64,000 nt of DNA from assembly GCA_020636255.1 (NCBI GenBank), contig JACJYE010000004.1, positions 124,001 through 188,000 of the forward strand, given 5' to 3'. Shown here piece by piece: positions 8,199 through 18,500 of the stretch. Made by a program: the position numbers and the translations under genes. Each line of letters opens with the position of its first letter. Within the stretch, counting starts at the first letter, position 1. The notes under the pieces are model-generated. The model worked only from the letters and a program-made list of their open reading frames with translations. It had not been told where the DNA came from and did not search any database. Source of the DNA: Lewinellaceae bacterium. GTDB lineage: Bacteria; Bacteroidota; Bacteroidia; Chitinophagales; Saprospiraceae.

Positions 8199-9617
8199 TC
8201 AGCTCATGGCCTTCAGGCCGAGTTCTCTGCCCATTTCAAGCATAAAGCGGTATGCATCTTCGTAGTTGTTACCGATCGCCCCGTCGAGGATCGCTTCCCG
8301 AATAGCATTTTTGATGAGGCCGACTTCTTTTGAAGGCGGGATGTTGAACGTTTCCATGATAGCCTCGCCGGAAATGGGCGGCTGCCAGTTGCGCAGGTGG
8401 TCCTTTTCTTCCACTTCTTTGAGGCGGTCGCGCACCAGTTCATAATTTTCGAGGTAGCGCTTGACCTTGCTGGGGTTTTTGGAAGTGATGTCGGCCTCAC
8501 ACAGCAGCATGAGGTCGTCAATTTCGTCACCCGTGTCAAAAAGCAGGCGCCGGATAGCGGAGTCGGTGATATCTTCTTTGGTCAGGCTAATGGGGCGAAG
8601 GTGCAACCGGACAAGTTTCTGGACGTATCTCATCTTCGCATCCATTGGCAGTCGCAGGTTCTTAAAGATACGGGGCACCATAGCGGCGCCCAGCACTTCG
8701 TGGCCGTGAAAGGTCCAGCCCTGCTCCGGGTGAAAACGCTTGGTAGGCGGTTTTGCGATATCGTGCAGCACAGCGGCCCACCTGAGCCAGAGGTTGTGGG
8801 TTTTAAGGCTCAGGTTATCCAGTACCTGCAGGGTGTGGTAAAAATTATCTTTATGCCCCTTGCCGTTTCGCGCCTCCACCCCGTGCAGGGCCGCCATTTC
8901 GGGAAAGATAAGGGCTAGCAGGCCGGTGTCGAACAACAGTTTAAAACCCACAGAAGGTTTGTCGGCCAGAATGATCTTGTTGAGTTCCGTCGCAATGCGC
9001 TCTTTAGAGATGATATTGATGCGGCTTTTGTATTTAGCGATGGCCTCGAGGGTTTCCGGCTCGATATCAAAATCAAGCTGAGTGGCGAACCGGATAGCGC
9101 GCATCATACGCAGGGGGTCGTCAGAAAAGGTTTTGCCCGGCTCCAGTGGTGTTTTGATGGTCTTGGACTCGAGGTGCTCCAGGCCGTCGAAGGGGTCGAT
9201 GATGGCGCCGTAATCTTCATCGTTGAGGCTAACGGCCAGCGCGTTGATCGTGAAATCCCGGCGGTTCTGGTCGTCCTCCAGGCTCCCCTCTTCTACCGTT
9301 GGCTTACGGGAATCGGAACGGTAGGACTCTTTTCTGGCGCCCACGAATTCCACTTCCAGGCTGTGGTGTTTAAGCATAGCCGTACCGAACCGCTTGTAAA
9401 CCGTAACGCGTGGGATAGGGCGAAGGCGCGCCGCCACGTGCTGCGCCAGGCGAATGCCATTGCCCACGCAGACGATATCCATATCTTTGGAAGGGCGCGC
9501 CAGCAAGCGGTCGCGCACATACCCACCCACCACAAAAACCGGGTACTCCAGCTCTCGGGCCGTCTCGCTGATCACCTCAAAGATCTTGCGTTCGTGCGGT
9601 TCAATATTGAAGACCAA
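8199..9617 (-). CDS. cca: CCA tRNA nucleotidyltransferase / poly(A) polymerase family, with HD domain
   Basis: 472 residues. The N-terminal class II nucleotidyltransferase head has VFVVGGYVRDRLL, the metal-binding DMDIV (DxD) and RRDFTINALAV, all at the expected spacing. A flexible neck/body region follows (about 170-250), then an HD phosphohydrolase domain with VLHDIAK (about 285). This matches the Bacteroidota CCA-adding enzymes that carry an HD domain. The role is adding or repairing the 3' CCA of tRNA in the cytosol. No ATG fits the N-terminus: the best start is TTG at 9617, since an in-frame stop lies about nine codons upstream. Poly(A) polymerase activity cannot be excluded from sequence alone. 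Confidence 0.92.
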   Translation of the reverse strand: MVFNIEPHERKIFEVISETARELEYPVFVVGGYVRDRLLARPSKDMDIVCVGNGIRLAQHVAARLRPIPRVTVYKRFGTAMLKHHSLEVEFVGARKESYRSDSRKPTVEEGSLEDDQNRRDFTINALAVSLNDEDYGAIIDPFDGLEHLESKTIKTPLEPGKTFSDDPLRMMRAIRFATQLDFDIEPETLEAIAKYKSRINIISKERIATELNKIILADKPSVGFKLLFDTGLLALIFPEMAALHGVEARNGKGHKDNFYHTLQVLDNLSLKTHNLWLRWAAVLHDIAKPPTKRFHPEQGWTFHGHEVLGAAMVPRIFKNLRLPMDAKMRYVQKLVRLHLRPISLTKEDITDSAIRRLLFDTGDEIDDLMLLCEADITSKNPSKVKRYLENYELVRDRLKEVEEKDHLRNWQPPISGEAIMETFNIPPSKEVGLIKNAIREAILDGAIGNNYEDAYRFMLEMGRELGLKAMS

Positions 9618-9673
9618 AATCGCTGATTTTAGTTGGGCTTAAACGTATTTAATCTGTTTGGCGGGCAGGGGCG

Positions 9674-10669
9674 CTACGCACCTGCATAGTGTTCGCTGTA
9701 CTGCGACTCTACATCATCGAGTATAGCGTAAAGCGCTTCGGGCACATCTTCTGTAACCAGCCGGCTGCGGTATTCCTTTATGCCGGGGTAGCCGCGAAAA
9801 TAGTTCGTATAGTGCCGCCGCATTTCCAGCACCCCCAGCTTTTCGCCTTTCCATTCCACCGACCGCCGCAGATGGGACTTGGCGGCCTCTACGCGTTCGT
9901 GGATTGTTGGGGGCGGCAGCAGCTCACCGGTGGCCATATAGTGTTTGATCTCGCGGAAGATCCAGGGGTAGCCGATGCTTGCCCGCCCGATCATGATGCC
10001 GTCGATGCCGTAGCGCTGGCGGTACTCAACAGCTTTTTGAGGGCTGTCGATATCGCCATTGCCAAAAATGGGGATGTGAATCCTGGGATTCTCCTTCACT
10101 TTGGCTATCAGCGACCAGTCAGCTTCGCCTTTATACATCTGTTTACGGGTGCGGCCGTGTATGGTAAGTGCTTTGATACCTACGTCCTGCAGGCGTTCGG
10201 CCACCTCTTCGATATGTTTGGACCTTTCATCCCAGCCCAAACGCGTCTTGACGGTAACGGGCAGGTTGGTGGACCGCACTACGGCATCGGTCAGCCGGGC
10301 CATTTTGTCAATATCCTGGAGGATACCAGCCCCGGCCATCTTACACACGACCTTATGCACCGGGCATCCGTAGTTGATGTCGAGCACTTCGGGCCTGGCC
10401 TCTTCCACGATCTCCGCAGCGCGCATCATCGAGTCGTACTCTGCGCCGAAGATCTGAATGCCTATCGGCCTTTCATAGTCATAAATATCGAGTTTCTGTA
10501 CGCTTTTCGCCGCATCCCGTATCAGGCCTTCTACCGAGATAAACTCCGTATACATCATGTCGCAGCCTTGCTCTTTACACAATGCGCGAAAGGGTGGGTC
10601 GCTGACGTCTTCCATGGGCGCCAGCAGCAAAGGGAACTCTCCGATCTCGACCGTTCCGATCTTAACCAT
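9674..10669 (-). CDS. dusB: tRNA-dihydrouridine synthase DusB
   Basis: 331 residues from the ATG at 10669; the frame extends two codons to a TTG at 10675, but ATG is preferred. FMN-dependent TIM-barrel reductase of uridines in the tRNA D-loop. Seen: LLLAPMEDVSDPPFR at the N-terminus, LDINYGCPVHKVVCK with the catalytic Cys in GCP (about residue 100), TVKTRLGWD, LTIHGRTRKQMYKG, and FGNGDIDSP followed by GIMIGRASIGYPWIF for FMN phosphate binding. Length and motifs match the DusB branch. It lies 56 bases upstream of cca on the same strand, giving a plausible tRNA-maturation pair. Confidence 0.94.
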   Translation of the reverse strand: MVKIGTVEIGEFPLLLAPMEDVSDPPFRALCKEQGCDMMYTEFISVEGLIRDAAKSVQKLDIYDYERPIGIQIFGAEYDSMMRAAEIVEEARPEVLDINYGCPVHKVVCKMAGAGILQDIDKMARLTDAVVRSTNLPVTVKTRLGWDERSKHIEEVAERLQDVGIKALTIHGRTRKQMYKGEADWSLIAKVKENPRIHIPIFGNGDIDSPQKAVEYRQRYGIDGIMIGRASIGYPWIFREIKHYMATGELLPPPTIHERVEAAKSHLRRSVEWKGEKLGVLEMRRHYTNYFRGYPGIKEYRSRLVTEDVPEALYAILDDVESQYSEHYAGA

Positions 10670-10877
10670 TATCAATTGACTTTTACTTCAACTCGCAAAA
10701 ATAACCAAAAGCATTACACCACAAAAACACCATTGATATGAAACAGTTCCCCGAGGCCCCATTTTGCAGAATTATACAAAAAATATAGGCGCAGCTGAGA
10801 TAAAATTATAATTTTACGCCTGCCCGGGCGGGTTGCGCTGCCCACTGCAAACCGTGTAAATTCCAACAAACATTTCC

Positions 10878-12275
10878 ATGCTTACCGGAGTCGTTCTCTG
10901 TTTCATTCTCGGATACCTGACGATCGTTTTCGAACATCCCCTTAGGCTTGACAAAACTGTACCAGCGTTAATAATGGCAGCACTGTGCTGGGCTTTGCTT
11001 GCCGTGGGCTTCCACAATGGCTGGGTATCGATCATAGACACCCACGATCAGGCTTTCAGTATGGCCAGCCTGCACGGGCATGGCGAGGCCTACCAGCATG
11101 CTGAAGAGGGCTTTGTCAATACCTTGCTTCACCATATCGGCAAAACGGCCGAGATCCTCGTTTTCCTGATCGGCGCTATGACCATCGTTGAGATCATCGA
11201 CCTGCACCGGGGCTTTGAAGTGCTGAAGAGCTACGTAAAAACCCGCAAAAAGAAGAAACTGCTCTGGATCGTAGGCGGCCTGGGCTTCTTTCTGTCCGCT
11301 ATCATCGACAACCTCACCGCCACCATCGTGCTGGTGACCCTGCTGCGAAAGCTGATCTCCGACCGCGACGACCGCATCTGGTTCGTCTCGCTCGTCGTCA
11401 TCGCCGCCAATGCCGGCGGCGCCTGGTCGCCGATAGGTGACGTGACCACTACCATGCTCTGGATCGGCAACAAGGTATCGGCCATGGGCCTTATCGACCA
11501 TCTCGTCATACCATCGATCCTGTGTTTTGCCGTCCCGGCCTTTATCGCCACCTTGCTCCCGCCCTTCCGGGGCGAAATATCCATAGATACAGAACAGGAT
11601 ATGGAAGCACAGCGGCTGCTGAGCAGCCGTGCCATGCTGTTCCTGGGGCTGGGCGCTATCGTTTTCGTGCCGGCATTCAAAACCATCACCCACCTGCCGC
11701 CCTATATTGGCATGATGTTGAGCCTTGGCGTGGTCTGGCTGGTGTCGGAATACATCCACCCGGAGGAAAATTTTACCGAAGAACGCCGGCACATGTACTC
11801 CGCACACAAGGCCCTGGCCCGCATTGAAATGTCGAGTATCCTGTTTTTCCTGGGCATCCTGATGGCCGTCGCCGCCCTGGAAAGCCTGGTTTTCGGCACG
11901 GTACTTCACGAGGGTAAAGAGATCCAGGTAGGCACCCTGCGCTATATGGCCGAATGGCTCGATACGGTGATCCCCAATCAGGACATCGTCGTCATATTCC
12001 TGGGTTTCACTTCAGCAGTGATCGACAACGTTCCGCTGGTCGCCGCATCGATGGGTATGTACGATATGCCTATAGATTCCAAGATCTGGCATTTCATCGC
12101 CTATGCCGCAGGTACTGGTGGCAGCATGCTCATCATCGGTTCGGCAGCCGGCGTCGCTGCTATGGGTATGGAGCGCATCGACTTCATCTGGTATTTGCGC
12201 CGCATTTCCTGGCTGGCTATGGCCGGCTTTCTGGCCGGCGCCATTTTCTTTATCGTGGAAAAAATGTTTTTCTGA
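10878..12275 (+). CDS. nhaD: Sodium:proton antiporter NhaD
   Basis: 465 residues with about 12 hydrophobic segments, of the ion-transporter superfamily that includes NhaD and ArsB. Characteristic stretches are IGAMTIVEIIDLHRGF, FFLSAIIDNLTATIV, AANAGGAWSPIGDVTTTMLW and, in the second half, FLGFTSAVIDNVPLVAASMG; the paired IDN/TAT and IDNVP segments are the inverted-repeat core typical of NhaD. A His-rich loop (SLHGHGEAYQHAEE) lies between the second and third segments. The role is Na+ export coupled to proton entry at the inner membrane, which fits a marine or brackish lifestyle. A small lipoprotein gene follows after 26 bases and may be co-transcribed. Confidence 0.93.
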   Translation: MLTGVVLCFILGYLTIVFEHPLRLDKTVPALIMAALCWALLAVGFHNGWVSIIDTHDQAFSMASLHGHGEAYQHAEEGFVNTLLHHIGKTAEILVFLIGAMTIVEIIDLHRGFEVLKSYVKTRKKKKLLWIVGGLGFFLSAIIDNLTATIVLVTLLRKLISDRDDRIWFVSLVVIAANAGGAWSPIGDVTTTMLWIGNKVSAMGLIDHLVIPSILCFAVPAFIATLLPPFRGEISIDTEQDMEAQRLLSSRAMLFLGLGAIVFVPAFKTITHLPPYIGMMLSLGVVWLVSEYIHPEENFTEERRHMYSAHKALARIEMSSILFFLGILMAVAALESLVFGTVLHEGKEIQVGTLRYMAEWLDTVIPNQDIVVIFLGFTSAVIDNVPLVAASMGMYDMPIDSKIWHFIAYAAGTGGSMLIIGSAAGVAAMGMERIDFIWYLRRISWLAMAGFLAGAIFFIVEKMFF

Positions 12276-12301
12276 TTCATATACTGACAAGTAAGCTGTT
12301 T

Positions 12302-12679
12302 ATGGCAAATAAGGCCCTTTGGGTAGTTTTGGCGGGCATGATGGCGCTGGGCTGTGCACCGGTACAGGAAAGCCTCATCCAGGGGCACTGGCAAGGTGTA
12401 ACGGTCCTGGAGGAAGGCGCTCCGTTGCAGGTCGACCCCGCGTTGATCAGTATTTCCTTTGGATCGGACAACGGCTACGACTATACCAGCACGCTCAACT
12501 ACAGGGAGGCCGGCACTTATTACATCGATTCAAAATACCTGCACACCACCGATACCCTCAACCAGGCCAGCACAGAAAAGGCCGTCGAGATCGTCACCCT
12601 TACGGCCGACTCCCTCATCCTCAAAATGAATGAAGGCGGGCGTGAGCGCCTGCTGAAGCTGGCACGGGTAAAAGAATGA
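12302..12679 (+). CDS. Small lipocalin-like lipoprotein
   Basis: 125 residues from the ATG at 12302; the same frame stays open upstream inside nhaD, but the signal sequence fixes the start. MANKALWVVLAGMMALGC is a lipoprotein signal with the lipobox LGC, so the mature protein begins with a lipidated Cys at residue 18. The rest (SLIQGHWQGVTVLEEG, then alternating strands ending in LLKLARVKE) resembles the lipocalin-like domains common in Bacteroidota lipoproteins, which start with a GxW turn. Function is unknown. It ends 9 bases before the stop of the converging DUF4403 gene. Confidence 0.7.
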   Translation: MANKALWVVLAGMMALGCAPVQESLIQGHWQGVTVLEEGAPLQVDPALISISFGSDNGYDYTSTLNYREAGTYYIDSKYLHTTDTLNQASTEKAVEIVTLTADSLILKMNEGGRERLLKLARVKE

Positions 12680-12688
12680 CCCCCCGTA

Positions 12689-14050
12689 TCAGTTCAGGCC
12701 TTTTACCAGAATATTGAGCTTTCCCTTCAGCGCAAGGGCAATAATGATAGATTCCTGAGACAGGTAAGCGTTCTCTATTCCCAATTCCCTGAGTTCACCG
12801 TCGAGCGTAACCTTTTCCGTCAGCTTGTAGTTGTGTAGCTGTTCCTGAAACTGGGCCTGCATTTCCTTGAGGTTATAGTCCAGCAGGAAATTCATGTTTT
12901 CTTCGATCTTCTTTTTCATCGTGCTTTTCAGCAACCAGCCAGCCGAGCGCACCAGGAAGTTCCTGGTATCGAGAGTATACTCCAGGCTCTCCACGTCAAT
13001 CGTATTTTTTTGGGGGTTGTAAACCGGCTTGCCCACCAGGTAGATAGACCCGTTATAACTTCCCCTAAGCACGGTATTGACCACGATCTTGTCGCCCTGC
13101 CCGTACAACTCAACGTCCTCGATCAGCACCGAACGTTTACCTTGTGAGAAGGTTTCGCCCAGCAGCTGCGCCTTGGCCAGGCGCTCAGCTTCTTCGTAGG
13201 TGATCTCGGTATTGAGGTGCAGCGTAAAGTCATCTCCTGCTGAGGCCTTCATTTGCAGCGGCGGCAACGGAAGAGGCTGTATAGGCTGTGGCTGCTGGCC
13301 GATGCGCACATGGGGCTTGCCTTCCACGAAAATGGTAGCCGTAATGTGGTTGCCCTGCGTCACAAGGGGCGTCATGCCGATGAATTGTGGATTGACGGTC
13401 AGCCAGGTATTGTAGTCTTCCGACACCAGAATGGGTTTATACATCTGTTTCCAGGCGTCCTGCACCATGGTGCGCAGGTCGAACTGATCGCGCACGGCCT
13501 GGTCGATATTACGCGTGACCACAGATTTGCTGTTCTTCAGCACCAGGTCGGCGATGAACCCGATGGGCAGGTTGAAACCGCCCATCTTCAGGCGTGGCTT
13601 GCGAAGCCAGTCATAACCTTCGATCTCCGTTTTTGTTGTAATATCCCAGTTGGGCGACAGCCCGAAGGCCGTTTTCAGGTTCAGCGCAATATCCCCTTCC
13701 GCTTCCACTTTGCTGATCCCCAGGTCATACTTGATCCATAAGGCCAGGGGCACCCTGTATTGGATGAGGTTGCTGTCGACAGACAGGCGTATCGGTTCCT
13801 TTTTTTCGGCGCGGATCATCATTTTATCGCCATCTCTGATATCGTTGTCCTCATACAGCAAGCCCTTGAGTTGCTCATTGATCGATTGCTCCAGCTCCCG
13901 GACGTCGATATCTACCGGGATGTTGAGCGTAGAGGGGGTGTCTTCAAACAAAGCTTGGTACTCTTCCATAGGCCTTACGGGCACACTCGTTTTACATGCA
14001 CTAAGTATGATAACGGCAACGACCCCTGTAAAGGTTGAAATGCGATACAT
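12689..14050 (-). CDS. DUF4403 family lipoprotein
   Basis: 453 residues. The N-terminus MYRISTFTGVVAVIILSAC is a lipoprotein signal with the lipidated Cys at residue 19. The mature part has the DUF4403 pattern: a strand STLNIPVDIDVRELEQSIN, an amphipathic region LLYEDNDIRDGDKMMIRA, long beta-rich segments with FGLSPNWDITTKTEIEGYDW, and YNGSIYLVGKPVYNPQKNTIDVESLEY. These features recall lipid-binding SMP/BPI-like tubular folds, and two such halves are plausible. The family has no established function; lipid binding between membranes is speculation. It is monocistronic as far as can be seen. Confidence 0.75.
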   Translation of the reverse strand: MYRISTFTGVVAVIILSACKTSVPVRPMEEYQALFEDTPSTLNIPVDIDVRELEQSINEQLKGLLYEDNDIRDGDKMMIRAEKKEPIRLSVDSNLIQYRVPLALWIKYDLGISKVEAEGDIALNLKTAFGLSPNWDITTKTEIEGYDWLRKPRLKMGGFNLPIGFIADLVLKNSKSVVTRNIDQAVRDQFDLRTMVQDAWKQMYKPILVSEDYNTWLTVNPQFIGMTPLVTQGNHITATIFVEGKPHVRIGQQPQPIQPLPLPPLQMKASAGDDFTLHLNTEITYEEAERLAKAQLLGETFSQGKRSVLIEDVELYGQGDKIVVNTVLRGSYNGSIYLVGKPVYNPQKNTIDVESLEYTLDTRNFLVRSAGWLLKSTMKKKIEENMNFLLDYNLKEMQAQFQEQLHNYKLTEKVTLDGELRELGIENAYLSQESIIIALALKGKLNILVKGLN

Positions 14051-14123
14051 CTCTATCCTGAATATTGGTGAACGACTTCTTGGATAACGCCAGCGAAATT
14101 AAATGATTTTACCGAGCTTCGGG

Positions 14124-14156
14124 AACCGTAAAGAGCCGGACGGCCATTTTACGGTT
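14124..14156. repeat. Perfect inverted repeat in intergenic region
   Basis: AACCGTAAA (14124-14132) pairs with TTTACGGTT (14148-14156), with a nested GCCG/CGGC (14135-14144). It lies between the divergent DUF4403 and PDZ protein genes. It could be an operator or a hairpin in a 5' leader. It is too far (about 150 bases) from the PDZ start to be a ribosome-site device. Confidence 0.5.
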
Positions 14157-14308
14157 GCGCAACCCTTCTATAGTGCATTTGTCATTAGGGTTGGACATTT
14201 GCATTTATGTGGCGCCAGAGCCTGTTTGGAGGCTATCCCTGAAATTGACTGAACGGGTTAGCTTCCAGACAAGGTTCTCAGCCTGAGGGTAAAAAATTCT
14301 GCTGTATA

Positions 14309-15508
14309 ATGAAAACTGACATGAAATACATTTGCACATCATTGGCCATCCTGGCCTTTACGGCCAACGGATGGCTGATACAACAGGCCGCAGCACAGGA
14401 CACATCCAAGCTGAGCGCCGGAGCTAAGGCCTATTTCTGGGTTGAAGAGGGGGAATACGCTTTTCTGGGCATTTATTCGGAACAGGTATCAAAGGACAAG
14501 GCCAAAAAACTGGGCTTCGATAACCAGTATGGCAGTTATGTCAGCAGGGTCGTGAATAATTCGGCAGCGGAACGAGCCGGGTTACAGGCCTTCGATTACA
14601 TTTTCGGCGTAGACGAATACCGGACCGCTGAAGGGCAGGATCTCACCCAGATCCTGCGGCGCTATGCGCCCAACCAGAGAGCAGTGATACATTTTATCCG
14701 GCAGCGGGAGAAACGCAAGGCCAATGTTGTACTGGGCCGCAGGCCTTCGGAAGGACAGCCCCAACGCAGCGAGTGTGAACGGGCGTTCCTGGGCGTAAGC
14801 CCCGAAGGGTTGGACGTCGGCGGCCTGGAAGGCGTAGCCATTACAACGATCAGCAATTCCACGGCCGAAAGCATGGGCCTAAAGGACGGCGACAGGATCA
14901 CCTCGATCAACGGCCACGACATCATCGACTGGCGCGACATCGCCATCGCCATCGACAATATGGAAGTAGGGCAAACCATAGAAGTGAAGTACCAGCGCGA
15001 CGGCAAGAGCCGAAAGGGCAGCCGGCCTATTAAATCACACTGCGAGACCAAAGCGGAGTCGCAATGGGAAGTGCCTGTCGCTCCTGAGCCGGGCGATTGG
15101 TTCAACAGGCATTTCAAATCGGATGAAAAAGCTCCATCCGGCATTAAAGGCCCGGGCTTGTCCATAAAAGCCGAGAACCTCACAAAGGAAGAAGCCTCAC
15201 GGATAGGCCAGAGCAATAAGCCCGGCATTGGGGCCGAAAACAACCTGCCGCATACTGGGCTCACCTTTTACAGCGACAATAGCAGCAACAAACTCCACAT
15301 AAAATGTTACCTGCCGGAAACCGCCGATACCGGCCTGCGCATCTTCAACGCCTCGGGCCGGCTGGTATACCACTACAGCCTGGGGCAGTTCTCCGGCCTG
15401 TTCAGCGATGAGGTGGACATCCTGCAGAACGGCGACGGCATCTACTACCTTGAGATCCGGCAGGGCAAACGTGCCGTTTCAAAAAAGATCACGGTATCCG
15501 GCCCTTAA
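14309..15508 (+). CDS. Secreted protein with two PDZ domains and a T9SS sorting tail
   Basis: 399 residues. A signal peptide (about 1-29) is followed by a first PDZ-like domain (about 46-133; FLGIYSEQVSKDKAKKLGF and VVNNSAAERAGLQAFDYIFG) and a second (about 150-235; FLGVSPEGLDVGG, ISNSTAESMGLKDGDRITSI). After a linker rich in polar residues, the C-terminus (about 315-399) is a T9SS type A sorting domain (LRIFNASGRLVYHYSL, NGDGIYYLEIRQGKRAVSKK). There is no protease domain, so the PDZ units probably bind peptide tails of other surface proteins (inference). ATG at 14321 is an alternative start. Family-level call is good; partner unknown. Confidence 0.8.
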   Translation: MKTDMKYICTSLAILAFTANGWLIQQAAAQDTSKLSAGAKAYFWVEEGEYAFLGIYSEQVSKDKAKKLGFDNQYGSYVSRVVNNSAAERAGLQAFDYIFGVDEYRTAEGQDLTQILRRYAPNQRAVIHFIRQREKRKANVVLGRRPSEGQPQRSECERAFLGVSPEGLDVGGLEGVAITTISNSTAESMGLKDGDRITSINGHDIIDWRDIAIAIDNMEVGQTIEVKYQRDGKSRKGSRPIKSHCETKAESQWEVPVAPEPGDWFNRHFKSDEKAPSGIKGPGLSIKAENLTKEEASRIGQSNKPGIGAENNLPHTGLTFYSDNSSNKLHIKCYLPETADTGLRIFNASGRLVYHYSLGQFSGLFSDEVDILQNGDGIYYLEIRQGKRAVSKKITVSGP

Positions 15509-15572
15509 AACGGGATGGTTTGCTAATTTAGTCCTGGCCATATTCTAAGCAGTATTCAATAAACCAGGCGCC

Positions 15573-18500
15573 ATGTGGAATAACCTGATGCTCTATGCCT
15601 GCCTGCTGGCAGCTGCTACCTTTTATACCCAACCATCGGCCGGGCAAACACAGCAACCAAAAAGCTCCTCAGCGGCTCATACCCCCGGTGTTTATGATGT
15701 ATCATGCTACAACTCTTTGGAATGGCGTTGCATCGGGCCATTCCGCGGCGGCCGGGCGGCAGCAGTCACCGGGGTGCCGGGTAAGCCTAAATTGTACTAT
15801 TTCGGCAGCACAGGCGGCGGTGTCTGGCGCACTACCGATGGCGGGCAGAACTGGGAGAACATATCCGATGGGTTCTTCGGCGGCTCTATCGGCGCCGTCG
15901 CTGTAAGCGAATATGACCCTAACGTCATTTATGTGGGCGGCGGTGAAGTCACGGTAAGGGGCAACGTCTCCTCCGGCGACGGCGTATGGAAATCGCTCGA
16001 CGCCGGCAAAAGCTGGCAACATGTAGGCCTGGATAGATCGAGGCATATCCCCCGGATACGCATACACCCCCGCGACCCGAACCTGGCCTATGCCGCTGTT
16101 TTGGGCGACCTCTACCAGGCCAGTGATGAAAGGGGCGTCTATCGCACCCGCGACGGCGGCAAAAGCTGGCAACGCATCCTTTTCGCCAATGCCGATGCCG
16201 GCGCTGTCGACCTCATCCTGGACCCTAACAACCCCCGGATTCTCTACGCTTCTACCTGGCGCATACGGCGCACGCCTTACAGCCTGGAAAGTGGCGGCGA
16301 AGGCTCTGCGCTCTGGCGCAGTACCGACGGCGGCGACAACTGGGTGAACCTCAGCCTTAAGGAAGGCTTTCCCAAAAGCCCGCTGGGCATCATAGGCATA
16401 GCGGTTTCACCCGCCAATTCGGAACGCGTTTGGGCGATCGTCGAAGCCAGGGAAGGCGGCGTATTCCGCTCCGACGACGGAGGCGAAAGCTGGAAAAAAC
16501 TCAACGATGACCGCGCGCTCCGGCAACGGGCCTGGTATTATAGCCGCATTTACGCTGACCCCCAGGATGAAGAAGTGGTTTACGTCATGAACGTCAGCTA
16601 CCATAAATCAACGGATGGCGGCAAAACCTTCAAAGCTTATAACGCTCCTCATGGAGACCACCACGGCCTCTGGATCGCCCCCGAAGACCCCAGGCGTATG
16701 ATCATTGTCGACGATGGTGGCGCACAGGCCACTTTTGACGGCGGCGACAACTGGAGCACCTACTACAATCAGCCAACGGGGCAATTCTACCGGCTGGCTA
16801 CCGATGATCACTTCCCCTACCGGATCTATTCAGCCCAGCAGGACAACACCACCATCCGCATCCCACACCGCACAGACGGCAATTCTATCGGCGAAAGGGA
16901 CTGGGAGCCTACAGCTGGCGGGGAAAGCGGCTATATAACCGTGAGCCCTGCCGATGACGACGTCGTTTACGGAGGAGAATACGACGGGTACATCACCCGA
17001 AAGAACCACCGCACGGGAGAAGAGCGCGCGGTCAACGTATGGCCCGACAACCCCATGGGCCACGGCGCTGAAGATATGAAGTACCGATTCCAGTGGAATT
17101 TCCCGCTCTTTTTTTCTCCACACAATCCCGACAAGCTCTACGCAGCTTCCAACCACCTGCACCTTACAACCGATGGTGGCCAGAACTGGAAGGTGATCAG
17201 CCCGGACCTGACCCGAAACGACCCGGGCAAACTCGGGCCATCCGGAGGGCCTATCACAAAGGATAACACCAGCGTGGAGTATTATTGCACCATTTTCGCC
17301 GCCATGGAATCACCCTACGAGGAAGGCCTGATCTGGACGGGTTCCGACGACGGGCTCGTATACCTGACAAAGGACGGAGGCCAACATTGGGAAAACGTCA
17401 GCCCTAAGGACATGCCGGAGTGGATGATGATCAACAGTATCGACCCCGACCCTTTTACGCCCGGTAGCGCCTATATTGCCGGCACCCGCTATAAACTGGG
17501 CGACTACCGGCCCTACCTATATCACACCAAAGATTACGGCAAAAGCTGGGCCCTGATCGTTGACGGCATTCCCGCAGAGCACTTCACCCGGGTGGTGCGC
17601 GCCGACCCCAGGCGCAAAGGCCTGCTGTACGCCGGCACGGAAAACGGTATGTATATCTCTTTTAATGACGGCGGTCACTGGTCGCCTTTCCAGCTCAACC
17701 TCCCCCTGGTGCCCATTACCGACCTGTTAGTGAAGGAAGACGGCCTCATCGCCGCCACCCAGGGACGCAGCATCTGGATGATAGACGGCCTGGAACCCCT
17801 GCATCAATTGACGGAAGAGATAGCCGCCAAGGATAGCTACCTCTACCAGCCCATTCCCAGTTACCGTATGGACGGCCAGCAGAACCCCAAGGTGAAAAAT
17901 GCCGGACTGAACCACCCCGGTGGCGTAACGGCCCATTTTTTCCTGAAGGCCCTTCCGGATAGCAATACCGCTGTCGTATTGTCCTTTCACGAAACGGACG
18001 GTACGCTGATCCGGGAATTCTCCAGCCTGGCAAAAGAAGAAAAAGACAAACTGAAGCTCAGGCAGGGCGGCAACCATGTTGTATGGAACATGCGGTATCC
18101 GGAAGCCAGGAAATTCGACGGCATGGTGTTGTGGTGGAGCTCCCTGGAAGGCCCGGAAGCCGTGCCCGGCGATTATCTCGTAAGGCTGAAAGTGGGCGAA
18201 GAACTCATGGAGCAGCCCTTCCGCATCCTGAAAGACCCCAGAGTGAACACCAGCCTGGAAGGCCTGCAGGCTCAGTTCGACTTCATCCAGAGCGTCAATG
18301 CCAAGGTTACTGAAGCGCACCAGGCGATCATCGACATCAGGGAAGTACGCAGGCAGCTGCAACATTTCACCAGCCGCTGGGAAGGCGACGACGGTAAGAA
18401 AGGCCTTGTAACACAGGCAAATACCATAGATTCCATTATGACGAAAGTAGAAAAGGCCCTGTATCAAACCCAAAACCGCAGCAACCAGGACCCGCTCAAT

